Program-made: the position numbers and the translations under genes | Assembly: GCA_040954595.2 (NCBI GenBank) | Contig: CM082588.2 | Location: forward strand, 10,230,001-10,294,000 | Reading direction: 5' to 3' | DNA from: Balanoglossus misakiensis | Lineage: Eukaryota; Hemichordata | Length of the DNA stretch: 64,000 bases | The notes under the pieces: model-generated | Database searches by the model: none | Told to the model about the DNA's origin: nothing | What the model saw: only the letters and a program-made list of their open reading frames with translations | Shown here: positions 33,801 to 48,800 of the stretch, piece by piece | Position numbering within the stretch: the stretch's first letter is position 1 | How the letters are laid out: each line of letters begins with the position of its first letter

Positions 33801-36800
33801 TTCGACTTTGCAAAATCTCAACATTTCGTCGATTTTTGAAAAAAATCATGGGTGAAAATCATCAAAAAATGACAAATTTTCGACTTTGCAAAATCTCAAA
33901 ATTTCGTCCATTTTAAAAAAAAAACATGGGGGAAAATCATCAAAAAATGACAAATTTTCGACTTTGCAAAATCTCAAAATTTCGTCCATTTTAAAAAAAA
34001 AACATGGGGGAAAATCATCAAAAAATGAGAATATTTTCGACTTTGCAAAATCTCAAAATTTCGTCGATTTTGAAAAAAATCATAGGTTCGTCGATTTAAA
34101 AAAAAAACATGGGTGAAAATCATCAAAAAATGACAAATTTTCGACTTTGCAAAATCTCACAATTTCGTCGATTTTTGAAAAAAATCATGGGAGAAAATCA
34201 TCAAAAAATGACAAATTTTCGACTTTGCAAAATCTCAACATTTCGTCGATTTTTGAAAAAAATCATGGGTGAAAATCATCAAAAAATGACAAATTTTCGA
34301 CTTTGCAAAATCTCAAAATTTCGTCGATTTTTGAAAAAAAATCATGGGTGTAAATCATCAAAAAATGACAAATTTTCGTCTTTGCAAAATCTCAAAATTT
34401 CGTCCATTTTTGAATAAAAATCATGGGTGAAAATCATCAAAAAATGACACATTTTCGACTTTGCAAAATCTAAAAATTTCGTCGATTTTTGAAAAAAATC
34501 ATGGTTGAAAATCATCAAAAAATGACAAAATTTTCGACTTTGTAAAATCACAAAATTTCGTCGATTTTGAAAAAAATCATAGGTTCGTCGATTTCTAAAA
34601 AAAAACATTGGTGAAAATCATCAAAAAATGACAAATTTTCGACTTTGCAAAATCTCAAAATTTCGTCGATTTTTGAAAAAAATCATGGGTGAAAATCATC
34701 AAAAAATGACAAATTTTCGACTTCGCAAAATCTCAAAATTTCGTCAATTTTTGAAAAAATCAGGGGTAAAAATCATCAAAAAATGACAAATTTTCGTCTT
34801 TGCTAAATCTCAAAATTTCGTCGGTTTTTGAAAAATAATATGGGTGAAAATCATCAAAAAATGACAAATTTTCGACTTTGCAAAATCTCAACATTTCGTC
34901 GATTTTTGAAAAAAATCATGGGTGAAAATCATCAAAAAATGACAAATTTTCGACTTTGCAAAATCTCAAAATTTCGTCCATTTTAAAAAAAAAACATGGG
35001 GGAAAATCATCAAAAAATGAGAAAATTTTCGACTTTGCAAAATCTCAAAATTTCGTCGATTTTGAAAATAATCATAGGTTCGTCGATTTAAAAAAAAAAA
35101 CATGGGTGAAAATCATCAAAAAATGACAAATTTTCGACTTTGCAAAATCTCACAATTTCGTCGATTTTTGAAAAAAATCATGGGAGAAAATCATCAAAAA
35201 ATGACAAATTTTCGACTTTGCAAAATCTCAACATTTCGTCGATTTTTGAAAAAAAATCATGGGTGAAAATCATCAAAAAATGACAAATTTTCGACTTTGC
35301 AAAATCTCACAATTTCGTCGATTTGTGAAAAAAATCATGGGTGAAAATCATCAAAAAATTACAAATTTTCGACTTTGCAAAATCTCAACATTTCGTCAAT
35401 TTTTGAAAAAAATCATGGGTGAAAATCATCAAAAAATGACAAATTTTCGTCTTTGCAAAATCTCAAAATTTCGTCAGTTTTTGAAAAATAATATGGTTGA
35501 AAATCATCAAAAAATGACAAAATTATCGACTTTGCAAAATCTCACAATTTCGTCGATTTTTGAAAAAAAATCATGGGTGAAAATCATCAAAAAATTACAA
35601 ATTTTCGACTTTGCAAAATCTCAACATTTCGTCGATTTTTGAAAAAAATCATGGGTGAAAATCATCAAAAAATGACAAATTTTCGACTTTGCAAAATCTC
35701 AAAATTTCGTCCATTTTAAAAAAAAAACATGGGGGAAAATCATCAAAAAATGAGAATATTTTCGACTTTGCAAAATCTCAAAATTTCGTCGATTTTGAAA
35801 AAAATCATAGGTTCGTCGATTTAAAAAAAAAACATGGGTGAAAATCATCAAAAAATGACAAATTTTCGACTTTGCAAAATCTCACAATTTCGTCGATTTT
35901 TGAAAAAAATCATGGGAGAAAATCATCAAAAAATGACAAATTTTCGACTTTGCAAAATCTCAACATTTCGTCGATTTTTGAAAAAAATCATGGGTGAAAA
36001 TCATCAAAAAATGACAAATTTTCGACTTTGCAAAATCTCACAATTTCGTCGATTTTTGAAAAAAATCATGGGAGAAAATCATCAAAAAATGACAAATTTT
36101 CGACTTTGCAAAATCTCAACATTTCGTCGATTTTTGAAAAAAATCATGGGTGAAAATCATCAAAAAATGACAAATTTTCGACTTTGCAAAATCTCAAAAT
36201 TTCGTCGATTTTTGAAAAAAAATCATGGGTGTAAATCATCAAAAAATGACAAATTTTCGTCTTTGCAAAATCTCAAAATTTCGTCCATTTTTGAATAAAA
36301 ATCATGGGTGAAAATCATCAAAAAATGACACATTTTCGACTTTGCAAAATCTAAAAATTTCGTCGATTTTTGAAAAAAATCATGGTTGAAAATCATCAAA
36401 AAATGACAAAATTTTCGACTTTGTAAAATCACAAAATTTCGTCGATTTTGAAAAAAATCATAGGTTCGTCGATTTCTAAAAAAAAACATTGGTGAAAATC
36501 ATCAAAAAATGACAAATTTTCGACTTTGCAAAATCTCAAAATTTCGTCGATTTTTGAAAAAAATCATGGGTGAAAATCATCAAAAAATGACAAGTTTTCG
36601 ACTTCGCAAAATCTCAAAATTTCGTCAATTTTTGAAAAAATCAGGGGTAAAAATCATCAAAAAATGACAAATTTTCGTCTTTGCTAAATCTCAAAATTTC
36701 GTCGGTTTTTGAAAAATAATATGGGTGAAAATCATCAAAAAATGACAAATTTTCGACTTTGCAAAATGTCAACATTTCGTCGATTTTTGAAAAAAATCAT

Positions 36801-39800
36801 GGGTGAAAATCATCAAAAAATGACAAATTTTCGACTTTGCAAAATCTCAAAATTTCGTCCATTTTAAAAAAAAAACATGGGGGAAAATCATCAAAAAATG
36901 AGAAAATTTTCGACTTTGCAAAATCTCAAAATTTCGTCGATTTTGAAAAAAATCATAGGTTCGTCGATTTAAAAAAAAAAACATGGGTGAAAATCATCAA
37001 AAAATGACAAATTTTCGACTTTGCAAAATCTCACAATTTCGTCGATTTTTGAAAAAAATCATGGGAGAAAATCATCAAAAAATGACAAATTTTCGACTTT
37101 GCAAAATCTCAACATTTCGTCGATTTTTGAAAAAAATCATGGGTGAAAATCATCAAAAAATGACAAATTTTCAACTTTGCAAAATCTCACAATTTCGTCG
37201 ATTTGTGAAAAAAATCATGGGTGAAAATCATCAAAAAATTACAAATTTTCGACTTTGCAAAATCTCAACATTTCGTCAATTTTTGAAAAAAATCATGGGT
37301 GAAAATCATCAAAAAATGACAAATTTTCGTCTTTGCAAAATCTCAAAATTTCGTCAGTTTTTGAAAAATAATATGGTTGAAAATCATCAAAAAATGACAA
37401 AATTATCGACTTTGCAAAATCTCACAATTTCGTCGATTTTTGAAAAAAAATCATGGGTGAAAATCATCAAAAAATTACAAATTTTCGACTTTGCAAAATC
37501 TCAACATTTCGTCGATTTTTGAAAAAAATCATGGGTGAAAATCATCAAAAAATGACAAATTTTCGACTTTGCAAAATCTCAAAATTTCGTCCATTTTAAA
37601 AAAAAAACATGGGGGAAAATCATCAAAAAATGAGAATATTTTCGACTTTGCAAAATCTCAAAATTTCGTCGATTTTGAAAAAAATCATAGGTTCGTCGAT
37701 TTAAAAAAAAAACATGGGTGAAAATCATCAAAAAATGACAAATTTTCGACTTTGCAAAATCTCACAATTTCGTCGATTTTTGAAAAAAATCATGGGAGAA
37801 AATCATCAAAAAATGACAAATTTTCGACTTTGCAAAATCTCAACATTTCGTCGATTTTTGAAAAAAATCATGGGTGAAAATCATCAAAAAATGACAAATT
37901 TTCGACTTTGCAAAATCTCAAAATTTCGTCGATTTTTGAAAAAAAATCATGGGTGTAAATCATCAAAAAATGACAAATTTTCGTCTTTGCAAAATCTCAA
38001 AATTTCGTCCATTTTTGAATAAAAATCATGGGTGAAAATCATCAAAAAATGACACATTTTCGACTTTGCAAAATCTAAAAATTTCGTCGATTTTTGAAAA
38101 AAATCATGGTTGAAAATCATCAAAAAATGACAAAATTTTCGACTTTGTAAAATCACAAAATTTCGTCGATTTTGAAAAAAATCATAGGTTCGTCGATTTC
38201 TAAAAAAAAACATTGGTGAAAATCATCAAAAAATGACAAATTTTCGACTTTGCAAAATCTCAAAATTTCGTCGATTTTTGAAAAAAATCATGGGTGAAAA
38301 TCATCAAAAAATGACAAATTTTCGACTTCGCAAAATCTCAAAATTTCGTCAATTTTTGAAAAAATCAGGGGTAAAAATCATCAAAAAATGACAAATTTTC
38401 GTCTTTGCTAAATCTCAATATTTCGTCGGTTTTTGAAAAATAATATGGGTGAAAATCATCAAAAAATGACAAATTTTCGACTTTGCAAAATCTCAACATT
38501 TCGTCGATTTTTGAAAAAAATCATGGGTGAAAATCATCAAAAAATGACAAATTTTCGACTTTGCAAAATCTCAAAATTTCGTCCATTTTAAAAAAAAAAC
38601 GGGGGAAAATCATCAAAAAATGACAAATTTTCGACTTTGCAAAATCTCAAAATTTCGTCGATTTTTGAAAAAAATCATGGGTGAAAATCATCAAAAAATG
38701 ACAAATTTTCGACTTCGCAAAATCTCAAAATTTCGTCAATTTTTGAAAAAATCAGGGGTAAAAATCATCAAAAAATGACAAATTTTCGTCTTTGCTAAAT
38801 CTCAAAATTTCGTCGGTTTTTGAAAAATAATATGGGTGAAAATCATCAAAAAATGACAAATTTTCGACTTTGCAAAATCTCAACATTTCGTCGATTTTTG
38901 AAAAAAATCATGGGTGAAAATCATCAAAAAATGACAAATTTTCGACTTTGCAAAATCTCAAAATTTCGTCCATTTAAAAAAAAAACATGGGGGAAAATCA
39001 TCAAAAAATGAGAAAATTTTCGACTTTGCAAAATCTCAAAATTTCGTCGATTTTGAAAAAAATCATAGGTTCGTCGATTTAAAAAAAAAAACATGGGTGA
39101 AAATCATCAAAAAATGACAAATTTTCGACTTTGCAAAATCTCACAATTTCGTCGATTTTTGAAAAAAATCATGGGAGAAAATCATCAAAAAATGACAAAT
39201 TTTCGACTTTGCAAAATCTCAACATTTCGTCGATTTTTGAAAAAAATCATGGGTGAAAATCATCAAAAAATGACAAATTTTCGACTTTGCAAAATCTCAC
39301 AATTTCGTCGATTTGTGAAAAAAATCATGGGTGAAAATCATCAAAAAATTACAAATTTTCGACTTTGCAAAATCTCAACATTTCGTCAATTTTTGAAAAA
39401 AATCATGGGTGAAAATCATCAAAAAATGACAAATTTTCGTCTTTGCAAAATCTCAAAATTTCGTCAGTTTTTGAAAAATAATATGGTTGAAAATCATCAA
39501 AAAATGACAAAATTATCGACTTTGCAAAATCTCACAATTTCGTCGATTTTTGAAAAAAAATCATGGGTGAAAATCATCAAAAAATTACAAATTTTCGACT
39601 TTGCAAAATCTCAACATTTCGTCGATTTTTGAAAAAAATCATGGGTGAAAATCATCAAAAAATGACAAATTTTCGACTTTGCAAAATCTCAAAATTTCGT
39701 CCATTTTAAAAAAAAAACATGGGGGAAAATCATCAAAAAATGAGAATATTTTCGACTTTGCAAAATCTCAAAATTTCGTCGATTTTGAAAAAAATCATAG

Positions 39801-42800
39801 GTTCGTCGATTTAAAAAAAAAACATGGGTGAAAATCATAAAAAAATGACAAATTTTCGACTTTGCAAAATCTCACAATTTCGTCGATTTTTGAAAAAAAT
39901 CATGGGAGAAAATCATCAAAAAATGACAAATTTTCGACTTTGCAAAATCTCAACATTTCGTCGATTTTTGAAAAAAGTCATGGGTGAAAATCATCAAAAA
40001 ATGACAAATTTTCGACTTTGCAAAATCTCAAAATTTCGTCGATTTTTGAAAAAAAATCATGGGTGTAAATCATCAAAAAATGACAAATTTTCGTCTTTGC
40101 AAAATCTCAAAATTTCGTCCATTTTTGAATAAAAATCATGGGTGAAAATCATCAAAAAATGACACATTTTCGACTTTGCAAAATCTAAAAATTTCGTCGA
40201 TTTTTGAAAAAAATCATGGTTGAAAATCATCAAAAAATGACAAAATTTTCGACTTTGTAAAATCACAAAATTTCGTCGATTTTGAAAAAAATCATAGGTT
40301 CGTCGATTTCTAAAAAAAAACATTGGTGAAAATCATCAAAAAATGACAAATTTTCGACTTTGCAAAATCTCAAAATTTCGTCGATTTTTGAAAAAAATCA
40401 TGGGTGAAAATCATCAAAAAATGACAAATTTTCGACTTCGCAAAATCTCAAAATTTCGTCAATTTTTGAAAAAATCAGGGGTAAAAATCATCAAAAAATG
40501 ACAAATTTTCGTCTTTGCTAAATCTCAATATTTCGTCGGTTTTTGAAAAATAATATGGGTGAAAATCATCAAAAAATGACAAATTTTCGACTTTGCAAAA
40601 TCTCAACATTTCGTCGATTTTTGAAAAAAATCATGGGTGAAAATCATCAAAAAATGACAAATTTTCGACTTTGCAAAATCTCAAAATTTCGTCCATTTTA
40701 AAAAAAAAACATGGGGGAAAATCATCAAAAAATGAGAAAATTTTCGACTTTGCAAAATCTCAAAATTTCGTCGATTTTGAAAAAAATCATAGGTTCGTCG
40801 ATTTAAAAAAAAAAACATGGGTGAAAATCATCAAAAAATGACAAATTTTCGACTTTGCAAAATCTCACAATTTCGTCGATTTTTGAAAAAAATCATGGGA
40901 GAAAATCATCAAAAAATGACAAATTTTCGACTTTGCAAAATCTCAACATTTCGTCGATTTTTGAAAAAAATCATGGGTGAAAATCATCAAAAAATGACAA
41001 ATTTTCGACTTTGCAAAATCTCACAATTTCGTCGATTTGTGAAAAAAATCATGGGTGAAAATCATCAAAAAATTACAAATTTTCGACTTTGCAAAATCTC
41101 AACATTTCGTCAATTTTTGAAAAAATCATGGGTGAAAATCATCAAAAAATGACAAATTTTCGTCTTTGCAAAATCTCAAAATTTCGTCGGTTTTTGAAAA
41201 ATAATATGGTTGAAAATCATCAAAAAATGACAAAATTATCGACTTTGCAAAATCTCACAATTTCGTCGATTTTTGAAAAAAAATCATGGGTGAAAATCAT
41301 CAAAAAATGACAAATTTTCGACTTTGCAAAATCTCAAAATTTCGTCCATTTTAAAAAAAAAACATGGGGGAAAATCATCAAAAAATGAGAAAATTTTCGA
41401 CTTTGCAAAATCTCAACATTTCGTCGATTTTTGAAAAAAATCATGGGTGAAAATCATCAAAAAATTACAAATTTTCGACTTTGCAAAATCTCAACATTTC
41501 GTCGATTTTTGAAAAAAATCATGGGTGAAAATCATCAAAAAATGACAAATTTTCGACTTTGCAAAATCTCAAAATTTCGTCAATTTTTGAAAAAATCATG
41601 GGTGAAAATCATCAAAAAATGACAAATTTTCGTCTTTGCAAAATCTCAAAATTTCGTCAGTTTTTGAAAAATAATATGGTTGAAAATCATCAAAAAATGA
41701 CAAAATTATCGACTTTGCAAAATCTCACAATTTCGTCGATTTTTGAAAAAAAATCATGGGTGAAAATCATCAAAAAATTACAAATTTTCGACTTTGCAAA
41801 ATCTCAACATTTCGTCGATTTTTGAAAAAAATCATGGGTGAAAATCATCAAAAAATGACAAATTTTCGACTTTGCAAAATCTCAAAATTTCGTCCATTTT
41901 AAAAAAAAAACATGGGGGAAAATCATCAAAAAATGAGAATATTTTCGACTTTGCAAAATCTCAAAATTTCGTCGATTTTGAAAAAAATCATAGGTTCGTC
42001 GATTTAAAAAAAAAACATGGGTGAAAATCATCAAAAAATGACAAATTTTCGACTTTGCAAAATCTAAAAATTTCGTCGATTTTTGAAAAAAATCATGGTT
42101 GAAAATCATCAAAAAATGACAAAATTTTCGACTTTGTAAAATCACAAAATTTCGTCGATTTTGAAAAAAATCATAGGTTCGTCGATTTCTAAAAAAAAAC
42201 ATTGGTGAAAATCATCAAAAAATGACAAATTTTCGACTTTGCAAAATCTCAAAATTTCGTCGATTTTTGAAAAAAATCATGGGTGAAAATCATCAAAAAA
42301 TGACAAATTTTCGACTTCGCAAAATCTCAAAATTTCGTCAATTTTTGAAAAAATCAGGGGTAAAAATCATCAAAAAATGACAAATTTTCGTCTTTGCTAA
42401 ATCTCAAAATTTCGTCGGTTTTTGAAAAATAATATGGGTGAAAATCATCAAAAAATGACAAATTTTCGACTTTGCAAAATCTCAACATTTCGTCGATTTT
42501 TGAAAAAAATCATGGGTGAAAATCATCAAAAAATGACAAATTTTCGACTTTGCAAAATCTCAAAATTTCGTCCATTTTAAAAAAAAAACATGGGGGAAAA
42601 TCATCAAAAAATGAGAAAATTTTCGACTTTGCAAAATCTCAAAATTTCGTCGATTTTGAAAAAAATCATAGGTTCGTCGATTTAAAAAAAAAAACATGGG
42701 TGAAAATCATCAAAAAATGACAAATTTTCGACTTTGCAAAATCTCACAATTTCGTCGATTTTTGAAAAAAATCATGGGAGAAAATCATCAAAAAATGACA

Positions 42801-45800
42801 AATTTTCGACTTTGCAAAATCTCAACATTTCGTCGATTTTTGAAAAAAATCATGGGTGAAAATCATCAAAAAATGACAAATTTTCGACTTTGCAAAATCT
42901 CACAATTTCGTCGATTTTTGAAAAAAATCATGGGTGAAAATCATCAAAAAATTACAAATTTTCGACTTTGCAAAATCTCAACATTTCGTCAATTTTTGAA
43001 AAAATCATGGGTGAAAATCATCAAAAAATGACAAATTTTCGTCTTTGCAAAATCTCAAAATTTCGTCGGTTTTTGAAAAATAATATGGTTGAAAATCATC
43101 AAAAAATGACAAAATTATCGACTTTGCAAAATCTCACAATTTCGTCGATTTTTGAAAAAAAATCATGGGTGAAAATCATCAAAAAATGACAAATTTTCGA
43201 CTTTGCAAAATCTCAAAATTTCGTCCATTTTAAAAAAAAAACATGGGGGAAAATCATCAAAAAATGAGAAAATTTTCGACTTTGCAAAATCTCAAAATTT
43301 CGTCGATTTTGAAAAAAATCATAGGTTCGTCGATTTAAAAAAAAAACATGGGTGAAAATCATCAAAAAATGACAAATTTTCGACTTTGCAAAATCTCACA
43401 ATTTCGTCGATTTTTGAAAAAAATCATTTCGTCGATTTTTGAAAAAAATCATGGGTGAAAATCATCAAAAAATGACAAATTTTCGACTTTGCAAAATCTC
43501 AAAATTTCGTCGATTTTTGAAAAAAAAATCATGGGTGTAAATCATCAAAAAATGACAAATTTTCGTCTTTGCAAAATCTCAAAATTTCGTCCATTTTTGA
43601 ATAAAAATCATGGGTGAAAATCATCAAAAAATGACACATTTTCGACTTTGCAAAATCTAAAAATTTCGTCGATTTTTGAAAAAAATCATGGTTGAAAATC
43701 ATCAAAAAATGACAAAATTTTCGACTTTGTAAAATCACAAAATTTCGTCGATTTTGAAAAAAATCATAGGTTCGTCGATTTCTAAAAAAAAACATGGGTG
43801 AAAATCATCAAAAAATGACAAATTTTCGACTTTGCAAAATCTCAAAATTTCGTCGATTTTTGAAAAAAATCATGGGTGAAAATCATCAAAAAATGACAAA
43901 TTTTCGACTTCGCAAAATCTCAAAATTTCGTCAATTTTTGAAAAAATCAGGGGTAAAAATCATCAAAAAATGACAAATTTTCGTCTTTGCTAAATCTCAA
44001 AATTTCGTCGGTTTTTGAAAAATAATATGGGTGAAAATCATCAAAAAATGACAAATTTTCGACTTTGCAAAATCTCAACATTTCGTCGATTTTTGAAAAA
44101 AATCATGGGTGAAAATCATCAAAAAATGACAAATTTTCGACTTTGCAAAATCTCAAAATTTCGTCCATTTTAAAAAAAAAAACATTGGGGAAAATCATCA
44201 AAAAATGAGAAAATTTTCGACTTTGCAAAATCTCAAAATTTCGTCGATTTTGAAAAATCTCAACATTTCGTCGATTTTTGAAAAAAATCATGGGTGAAAA
44301 TCATCAAAAAATGACAAATTATCGACTTTGCAAAATCTCACAATTTCGTCGATTTTTGAAAAAAATCATGGGTGAAAATCATCAAAAAATTACAAATTTT
44401 CGACTTTGCAAAATCTCAACATTTCGTCGATTTTTTAAAAAAATCATGGGTGAAAATCATCAAAAAATGACAAATTTTCGACTTTGCAAAATCTCAAAAT
44501 TTCGTCAATTTTTGAAAAAAATCATGGGTGAAAATCATCAAAAAATGACAAATTTTCGACCTTTCAAAATCTCAAAATTTCGTCAATTTTTGAAAAAAAT
44601 CATGGGTGAAAATCATCAAAAAATGACAAATTTTCGACTTTGCAAAATCTCAACATTTCATCGATTTTTGAAAAAAAATCATGGTTGAAAATCATCAAAA
44701 AATGACAACTTTTCGTCTTTGCAAAATCTCAAAATTTCGTCCATTTTTGAATAAAAATCATGGGTGAAAATCATCAAAAAATGACACATTTTCGACTTTG
44801 CAAAATCTAAAAATTTCGTCGATTTTTGAAAAAAATCATGGGTGATAATCATCAAAAAATGACAAATTATCGACTTTGCAAAATCTCAAAATTTCGTCGA
44901 TTTTGAAAAAAACCATTGGGGGAAAATCATCAAAAAATGACAAATTATCGACTTTGCAAAATCTCAAAATTTCGTCCATTTTAAAAAAAAAACATGGGGG
45001 AAAATCATCAAAAAATGACAAATTTTCGACTTTGCAAAATCTCAACATTTCATCGATTTTTGAAAAAAATCATGGGTGAAAATCATCAAAAAATGACAAA
45101 TTTTCGTCTATGCAAAATCTCAAAATTTCGTCGGTTTTTGAAAAATAATATGGTTGAAAATCATCAAAAAATGACAAAATTATCGACTTTGCAAAATCTC
45201 ACAATTTCGTCGATTTTTGAAAAAAAATCATGGGTGAAAATCATCAAAAAATTACAAATTTTCGACTTTGCAAAATCTCAACATTTCGTCGATTTTTGAA
45301 AAAAATCATGGGTGAAAATCATCAAAAAATGACAAATTTTCGACTTTGCAAAATCTCAAAATTTCGTCCATTTTAAAAAAAAATCATGGTTGAAAATCAT
45401 CAAAAAATGACAACTTTTCGTCTTTGCAAAATCTCAAAATTTCGTCCATTTTTGAATAAAAATCATGGGTGAAAATCATCAAAAAATGACACATTTTCGA
45501 CTTTGCAAAATCTAAAAATTTCGTCGATTTTTGAAAAAAATCATGGGTGATAATCATCAAAAAATGACAAATTATCGACTTTGCAAAATCTCAAAATTTC
45601 GTCGATTTTGAAAAAAACCATTGGGGGAAAATCATCAAAAAATGACAAATTATCGACTTTGCAAAATCTCAAAATTTCGTCCATTTTAAAAAAAAAACAT
45701 GGGGGAAAATCATCAAAAAATGACAAATTTTCGACTTTGCAAAATCTCAACATTTCATCGATTTTTGAAAAAAATCATGGGTGAAAATCATCAAAAAATG

Positions 45801-48800
45801 ACAAATTTTCGTCTATGCAAAATCTCAAAATTTCGTCGGTTTTTGAAAAATAATATGGTTGAAAATCATCAAAAAATGACAAAATTATCGACTTTGCAAA
45901 ATCTCACAATTTCGTCGATTTTTGAAAAAAAATCATGGGTGAAAATCATCAAAAAATTACAAATTTTCGACTTTGCAAAATCTCAACATTTCGTCGATTT
46001 TTGAAAAAAATCATGGGTGAAAATCATCAAAAAATGACAAATTTTCGACTTTGCAAAATCTCAAAATTTCGTCCATTTTAAAAAAAAAACATGGGGGAAA
46101 ATCATCAAAAAATGAGAAAATTTTCGACTTTGCAAAATCTCAAAATTTCGTCGATTTTGAAAAATCTCAACATTTCGTCGATTTTTGAAAAAAATCATGG
46201 GTGAAAATCATCAAAAAATGACAAATTATCGACTTTGCAAAATCTCACAATTTCGTCGATTTTTGAAAAAAATCATGGGTGAAAATCATCAAAAAATTAC
46301 AAATTTTCGACTTTGCAAAATCTCAACATTTCGTCGATTTTTTAAAAAAATCATGGGTGAAAATCATCAAAAAATGACAAATTTTCGACTTTGCAAAATC
46401 TCAAAATTTCGTCAATTTTTGAAAAAAATCATGGGTGAAAATCATCAAAAAATGACAAATTTTCGACCTTTCAAAATCTCAAAATTTCGTCAATTTTTGA
46501 AAAAAATCATGGGTGAAAATCATCAAAAAATGACAAATTTTCGACTTTGCAAAATCTCAACATTTCATCGATTTTTGAAAAAAAATCATGGTTGAAAATC
46601 ATCAAAAAATGACAACTTTTCGTCTTTGCAAAATCTCAAAATTTCGTCCATTTTTGAATAAAAATCATGGGTGAAAATCATCAAAAAATGACACATTTTC
46701 GACTTTGCAAAATCTAAAAATTTCGTCGATTTTTGAAAAAAATCATGGGTGATAATCATCAAAAAATGACAAATTATCGACTTTGCAAAATCTCAAAATT
46801 TCGTCGATTTTGAAAAAAACCATTGGGGGAAAATCATCAAAAAATGACAAATTATCGACTTTGCAAAATCTCAAAATTTCGTCCATTTTAAAAAAAAAAC
46901 ATGGGGGAAAATCATCAAAAAATGACAAATTTTCGACTTTGCAAAATCTCAACATTTCATCGATTTTTGAAAAAAATCATGGGTGAAAATCATCAAAAAA
47001 TGACAAATTTTCGTCTATGCAAAATCTCAAAATTTCGTCGGTTTTTGAAAAATAATATGGTTGAAAATCATCAAAAAATGACAAAATTATCGACTTTGCA
47101 AAATCTCACAATTTCGTCGATTTTTGAAAAAAAATCATGGGTGAAAATCATCAAAAAATTACAAATTTTCGACTTTGCAAAATCTCAACATTTCGTCGAT
47201 TTTTGAAAAAAATCATGGGTGAAAATCATCAAAAAATGACAAATTTTCGACTTTGCAAAATCTCAAAATTTCGTCCATTTTAAAAAAAAAACATGGGGGA
47301 AAATCATCAAAAAATGAGAAAATTTTCGACTTTGCAAAATCTCAAAATTTCGTCGATTTTGAAAAAAAACATTGGGGGAAAATCATCAAAAAATGACAAA
47401 TTATCGACTTTGCAAAATCTCACAATTTCGTCGATTTTTGAAAAAAATCATGGGTGAAAATCATCAAAAAATTACAAATTTTCGACTTTGCAAAATCTCA
47501 ACATTTCGTCGATTTTTGAAAAAAATCATGGGTGAAAATCATCAAAAAATTACAAATTTTCGACTTTGCAAAATCTCAACATTTCGTCGATTTTTGAAAA
47601 AAATCATGGGTGAAAATCATCAAAAAATGACAAATTTTCGACTTTGCAAAATCTCAAAATTTCGTCAATTTTTGAAAAAATCATGGGTGAAAATCATCAA
47701 AAAATGACAAATTTTCGTCTATGCAAAATCTCAAAATTTCGTCGGTTTTTGAAAAATAATATGGTTGAAAATCATCAAAAAATGACAAAATTATCGACTT
47801 TGCAAAATCTCAACATTTCGTCGATTTTTGAAAAAAATCATGGGTGAAAATCATCAAAAAATGACAAATTTTCGACTTTGCAAAATCTCAAAATTTCGTC
47901 GATTTTGAAAAAAATCATAGGTTCGTCGATTTAAAAAAAAAAACATGGGTGAAAATCATCAAAAAATGACAAATTTTCGACTTTGCAAAATCTCACAATT
48001 TCGTCGATTTTTGAAAAAAATCATGGGAGAAAATCATCAAAAAATGACAAATTTTCGACTTTGCAAAATCTCAACATTTCGTCGATTTTTGAAAAAAATC
48101 ATGGGTGAAAATCATCAAAAAATGACAAATTTTCGACTTTGCAAAATCTCAACATTTCGTCGATTTTTGAAAAAAATCATGGGTGAAAATCATCAAAAAA
48201 TGACAAATTTTCGACTTTGCAAAATCTCAAAATTTCGTCGATTTTGAAAAAAATCATAGGTTCGTCGTTTTTTTTAAAAAAAAACATGGGTGAAAATCAT
48301 CAAAAAATGACAAATTTTTGACTTTGCAAAATCTCACAATTTCGTCGATTTTTGAAAAAAATCATGGGTGAAAATCATCAAAAAATGACAAATTTTCGAC
48401 TTTGCAAAATCTCAAAATTTCGTCCATTTTAAAAAAAAAACATGGGGGAAAATCATCAAAAAATGACAAATTTTCGACTTTGCAAAATCTCAAAATTTCG
48501 TCGATTTTGAAAAAAACCATTGGGGGAAAATCATCAAAAAATGACAAATTTTCGACTTTGCAAAATCTCAAAATTTCGTCAATTTTTGAAAAAATCATGG
48601 GTGAAAATCATCAAAAAATTACAAATTTTCGTCTATGCAAAATCTCAAAATTTCGTCGGTTTTTGAAAAATAATATGGTTGAAAATCATCAAAAAATGAC
48701 AAAATTATCGACTTTGCAAAATCTCAACATTTCGTCGATTTTTGAAAAAAATCATGGGTGAAAATCATCAAAAAATGACAAATTTTCGACTTTGCAAAAT

